NCBI GenBank assembly: GCA_934504065.1
Contig: CAKSVQ010000094.1
Span: forward strand, 1 to 8,883
Origin: an uncultured Dysosmobacter sp.
GTDB lineage: Bacteria > Bacillota > Clostridia > Oscillospirales > Oscillospiraceae
DNA length: 8,883 nucleotides
Reading direction: 5' to 3'
The notes beneath the pieces are model-generated. The model saw nothing but the letters and a program-made list of their open reading frames with translations, made no database searches and had not been told where the DNA came from. Positions within the stretch are counted from its first letter, which is position 1, and each line of letters opens with the position of its first letter. Shown here in pieces: positions 6,779 through 8,883 of this stretch. Made by a program: the position numbers and the translations under genes.

Positions 6779-6807
6779 ACTGTATCATGCTTCCCCGGTT
6801 TTGTCAA
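6779..6807 (-). promoter_or_regulatory. Promoter reading toward the surface-protein gene
   Basis: On the minus strand TTGACA (6802-6807), 17 bases, TACAGT (6779-6784) with TGA immediately before it: perfect -35 and extended -10. The predicted start is near 6772, leaving a leader of about 250 bases to the ATG at 6523. That leader contains both palindromes and the small hairpin. Confidence 0.55.
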
Positions 6808-6864
6808 TCCGGGAAGCCGCAAAATTTCCCCGATTTGTTTATTTTTTATCAAGGAGCCTTTTCC

Positions 6865-7896
6865 ATGAAAAAACACGCCTTCCCTCCGCTGTTTCCCCTG
6901 CTGCTTTCCCTGCTGGCGCTGCTGCCCGGCTGCGCCGCCGCTTCCCCCGCCCCGCAGGCGGAGACCGCTTCCTTCCTCGCCATGGACACGGCCATGGACT
7001 TCACCGTATACGGCAGCGCCAAAGCGCTGGAAGAGGCCGAAGCGCTGATCATGTCACTGGAAAAGCTCGTCTCTGTCACGGACGAGCACAGCGAAATTTA
7101 CGCCATCGACCATCAGGGCTTCGGCCAGCTCACAGGCTCCGCCGCAGAGCTGATGGGCCAGGCGTTGGAGCTGTGCCGCCGCACGGACGGGGCGCTGGAC
7201 CTTTCCATTTATCCCATCGTCCGGGCGTGGGGCTTTACCACAGGCAGCTATCAGGTGCCGGAAGAGGCGACCATCCAGTCGCTTCTGCCGCTGATGGACT
7301 ATACCAAAATCGATTACGATGCCGCCACGGGCACCGTCACCCTGCCGGAGGGCATGGAGATCGACCTTGGCAGCGTGGCCAAGGGCTATGCCGGGCAGCA
7401 GGCGGCCCAGCTGCTGCGGGAGGCGGGCGTACAGTCCGCCCTGCTGAATCTGGGCGGCAACGTGCAGACCGTGGGCAGCAAGCCGGACGGCTCGGCCTGG
7501 CAGATCGGCGTGAAGGACCCTCAGGGCGACGCGCCCATGATGGTGCTCTCCATCACGGATCAGGCGGTGGTCACCTCCGGCGGGTATGAGCGCTATTTTC
7601 AGCAGGACGGCCAGACCTATTGGCACATCATGGACCCCGCCACCGGACGCCCGGCAGAGAGCGGCCTGCTCTCCGTCACCATTGTGGGGGACGACGGAAC
7701 AGTCTGCGACGGGCTGTCCACTTCTCTCTTCGTCATGGGACTTCAGCGGGCAGCGGAGCTTTGGGAGCGCAGCGACGACTTTGAGGCCGTGTTCGTCACC
7801 ACGGACGGGGAGGTCTATCTCACCGAGGGACTGAAAGACCGCTTTGCCCTCACCGAAGACCACGCCGACACCCCTGTCCATGTGATCGCGCGATAA
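6865..7896 (+). CDS. apbE: ApbE-family FMN:protein transferase, lipoprotein
   Basis: 343 residues, the normal family length. The ATG at 6865 has AAGGAG (6851-6856) at 8 bases and begins a lipoprotein signal with lipobox LPGC, so C23 would be lipidated and the enzyme held on the outer face of the membrane. ApbE uses FAD and Mg2+ to transfer FMN onto a Thr of a target protein. Family motifs in order: MDTAMDFTVYG (40-50), DGALDLSIYPIVRAWGF (108-124), DLGSVAKGYAG (167-177), LLNLGGNV (193-200), VVTSGGYERYF (235-245), WHIMDPATGRPAES (253-266) and CDGLSTSLFVMG (281-292), the last holding the metal-binding D282 and T286. All are present, so it looks active. No nqr, rnf or FMN_bind gene lies in the window. 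The only candidate target here is the divergent surface protein. The hydrolase-like gene follows 20 bases after the stop, probably on the same transcript. Confidence 0.95.
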   Translation: MKKHAFPPLFPLLLSLLALLPGCAAASPAPQAETASFLAMDTAMDFTVYGSAKALEEAEALIMSLEKLVSVTDEHSEIYAIDHQGFGQLTGSAAELMGQALELCRRTDGALDLSIYPIVRAWGFTTGSYQVPEEATIQSLLPLMDYTKIDYDAATGTVTLPEGMEIDLGSVAKGYAGQQAAQLLREAGVQSALLNLGGNVQTVGSKPDGSAWQIGVKDPQGDAPMMVLSITDQAVVTSGGYERYFQQDGQTYWHIMDPATGRPAESGLLSVTIVGDDGTVCDGLSTSLFVMGLQRAAELWERSDDFEAVFVTTDGEVYLTEGLKDRFALTEDHADTPVHVIAR

Positions 7897-7916
7897 GCGC
7901 GGAAAGGAGCATCTTC

Positions 7917-8708
7917 ATGCAATTTGAAACGCTGGGAGACCCTGCCTCTCCCGCTGTGCTGTTCTTTCACGCCATGGGGGTGGGCGGTGCCAGCAGCCGT
8001 CCGGTGGCGGCGAAGCTCTCGGCACACTACTTCTGCATTCTGCCCACCTCCACCGTCTACTGCGCCGGGGAAACTTACCGGGGCAAGGCGGAGGAGCTTC
8101 GCCAAATTGAGGACTTTCTCGCACAAAAGGGCGTCCGGCGCATCGCGCTGGTGGTGGCGTCCTCCCTCGGGGCGGACCTTGCCACGGCCTTCCTTGCCAA
8201 GACTTCCCTGCCTGTCGCCCACGCCTATTTTGACGGCGGGCAGTTCGCCCAGCTGGGGCCGTGGACGCGCAGGCTGATGGCCCCCTGCCTGTATCTCGCC
8301 CTGAAAAGCATTCTCTGGTCCAAGGGGAAAACCCTCCGTTACATCCTCTGGTGTGACGACGCGGCCATCCGCCCCTATTTCTTCGCGGCGGAGCGGGCGC
8401 TGACCTACCGCAATCTGCGCCGCCAGCTGGCGGACAGTCTGGAAGACCGCCCCTTTCCGCCGCTACCTGAGACGCTGCAAGCGGGCAGCTTCTGGGCCTT
8501 TGGCAGCGCGGAGGAACACTTCCGCTACCGCCCTGCGGTGATGACCGCCTATCCCCACGGTCATTTCCCGGTGTGGGAGGGCTATGCCCATATGTACTAC
8601 CAGCTCCGCCATCCCGCAGGCTTTGCTGCGCTGCTTTCCTCCATTATAGAGCGCGGCTGCCTGCCAAAGCTCCCGCACCTGCGGGATAGTGATAACGGCG
8701 ACATTTAA
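7917..8708 (+). CDS. Alpha/beta-hydrolase-like protein, function unknown
   Basis: 263 residues. The ATG at 7917 has AAAGGAG (7903-7909) at 7 bases and lies 20 bases after apbE, so it is probably co-transcribed. Signs of the alpha/beta-hydrolase fold: a hydrophobic first strand and oxyanion-type turn AVLFFHAMGVGG (13-24), a nucleophile elbow IALVVASSLGADLAT (76-90) with S83 as the likely nucleophile, and a late His in YPHGHFPVWEGYAHMY (212-227; H214 or H216). The elbow reads A-S-S-L-G rather than G-x-S-x-G. The acid residue cannot be placed with confidence. No signal peptide is seen, so it should be cytoplasmic while ApbE and its targets are outside. No substrate can be named. The family call is by pattern; a non-catalytic relative is possible. 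Confidence 0.72.
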   Translation: MQFETLGDPASPAVLFFHAMGVGGASSRPVAAKLSAHYFCILPTSTVYCAGETYRGKAEELRQIEDFLAQKGVRRIALVVASSLGADLATAFLAKTSLPVAHAYFDGGQFAQLGPWTRRLMAPCLYLALKSILWSKGKTLRYILWCDDAAIRPYFFAAERALTYRNLRRQLADSLEDRPFPPLPETLQAGSFWAFGSAEEHFRYRPAVMTAYPHGHFPVWEGYAHMYYQLRHPAGFAALLSSIIERGCLPKLPHLRDSDNGDI

Positions 8709-8719
8709 AGCAAGTAAAG

Positions 8720-8776
8720 CAGGAGCGCGTGTCGGTTGATTCGGCACGCGCTCCTGTTAGATATTTCTTCTCTTTT
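8720..8776. terminator. Terminator between the hydrolase gene and a convergent gene
   Basis: A perfect 12-bp stem, CAGGAGCGCGTG (8720-8731) with CACGCGCTCCTG (8745-8756), closes a 13-base loop. T-rich sequence with interruptions follows on the plus strand (to 8776). On the minus strand it is followed by CTTTACTTGCTTTAAAT. It sits between the stops at 8708 (plus) and 8775 (minus), so it probably serves both. The tails are weaker than in the terminator at 1629-1665. Confidence 0.72.
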
Positions 8777-8882
8777 AAGACGCCCGAACGACGGTGCCGG
8801 AGAAGCCGAACCAGCCTCTGGCATCCCGGTAAGCACCTGTCAGGGTGTCCCGCAGCTCCCACGCAGTCCCTCCGGTATAGAG
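8775..8882 (-). CDS. C-terminal 35 codons of an unidentified gene entering from the right edge
   Basis: A minus-strand frame open from the right edge ends with TAA at 8775-8777. Its residues include YTGGTAWELRDTLTGAYRD, then GWFGFSGTVVRAS, a composition like a real protein end, and the stop falls 18 bases before a terminator stem. The start lies outside the window. I do not recognise the family. Confidence 0.55.
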   Translation of the reverse strand, partial: LYTGGTAWELRDTLTGAYRDARGWFGFSGTVVRAS

Positions 8883-8883
8883 G

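Noticed and set aside
6794..6817. CCCCGG...CCGGG dyad before apbE as a terminator or riboswitch part.
   Set aside because: The stem is short and bulged with no U tract, it overlaps the minus-strand -35, and no FMN-riboswitch-like elements are visible in the leader.
7054..7881. Minus-strand 275-codon ORF opposite apbE.
   Set aside because: ApbE on the plus strand carries all family motifs, so this frame is a shadow.
1..8883. CRISPR arrays, tRNA or rRNA genes, insertion sequences with terminal repeats.
   Set aside because: I saw no regularly spaced repeats, no tRNA-like cloverleaf or rRNA sequence and no transposase with flanking inverted repeats.

Overview
The window looks like chromosome from a high-GC, spore-forming member of the Clostridia, most like the gut Oscillospiraceae (Flavonifractor/Oscillibacter type). 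The reasons are a sporulation sigma factor (SigK), strong AAGGAGG-type ribosome sites, an SLH-anchored surface protein and a lipoprotein signal on ApbE. The genus is an inference.

Left end (1-600). This stretch is visibly more AT-rich than the rest and holds no intact gene. On the minus strand it carries a frame-broken remnant resembling the C-terminal end of a large serine recombinase, which runs off the left edge. It abuts the 3' end of sigK, whose coding frame stops abruptly inside the region 4.2 helix-turn-helix, after the conserved SRSYVSR motif. The arrangement resembles a sigK-intervening (skin-like) element, with the rest of sigK expected further left.

Middle (1230-6523). A small GIY-YIG domain protein diverges from sigK. 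It converges, across a symmetrical bidirectional terminator, on a 1615-residue secreted surface protein on the minus strand. That protein is a mosaic: signal peptide, four HID (DUF1533)-like domains, an InlB-type repeat, Ig-like domains, a probable beta-solenoid, a region resembling Treponema Tp47 domain C, a low-complexity linker and three C-terminal SLH domains.

Right part (6524-8708). A 341-base divergent control region separates the surface protein gene from an apbE-like lipoprotein gene (FMN transferase), which is followed 20 bases later by an alpha/beta-hydrolase-like gene. The control region has two good promoters pointing at each other, two matching GTTAGY-N4-RCTAAC palindromes, and a possible attenuator. 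A convergent terminator and the last 35 codons of an unidentified minus-strand gene close the window.

Main hypothesis. The surface protein contains D-A-V-T-S-A-T, close to the motif on which ApbE enzymes attach FMN covalently to Thr. With apbE next door behind a shared control region, the pair may be an enzyme and its substrate: a flavinylated, cell-wall-anchored surface protein, possibly tied to iron/heme or extracellular redox chemistry.
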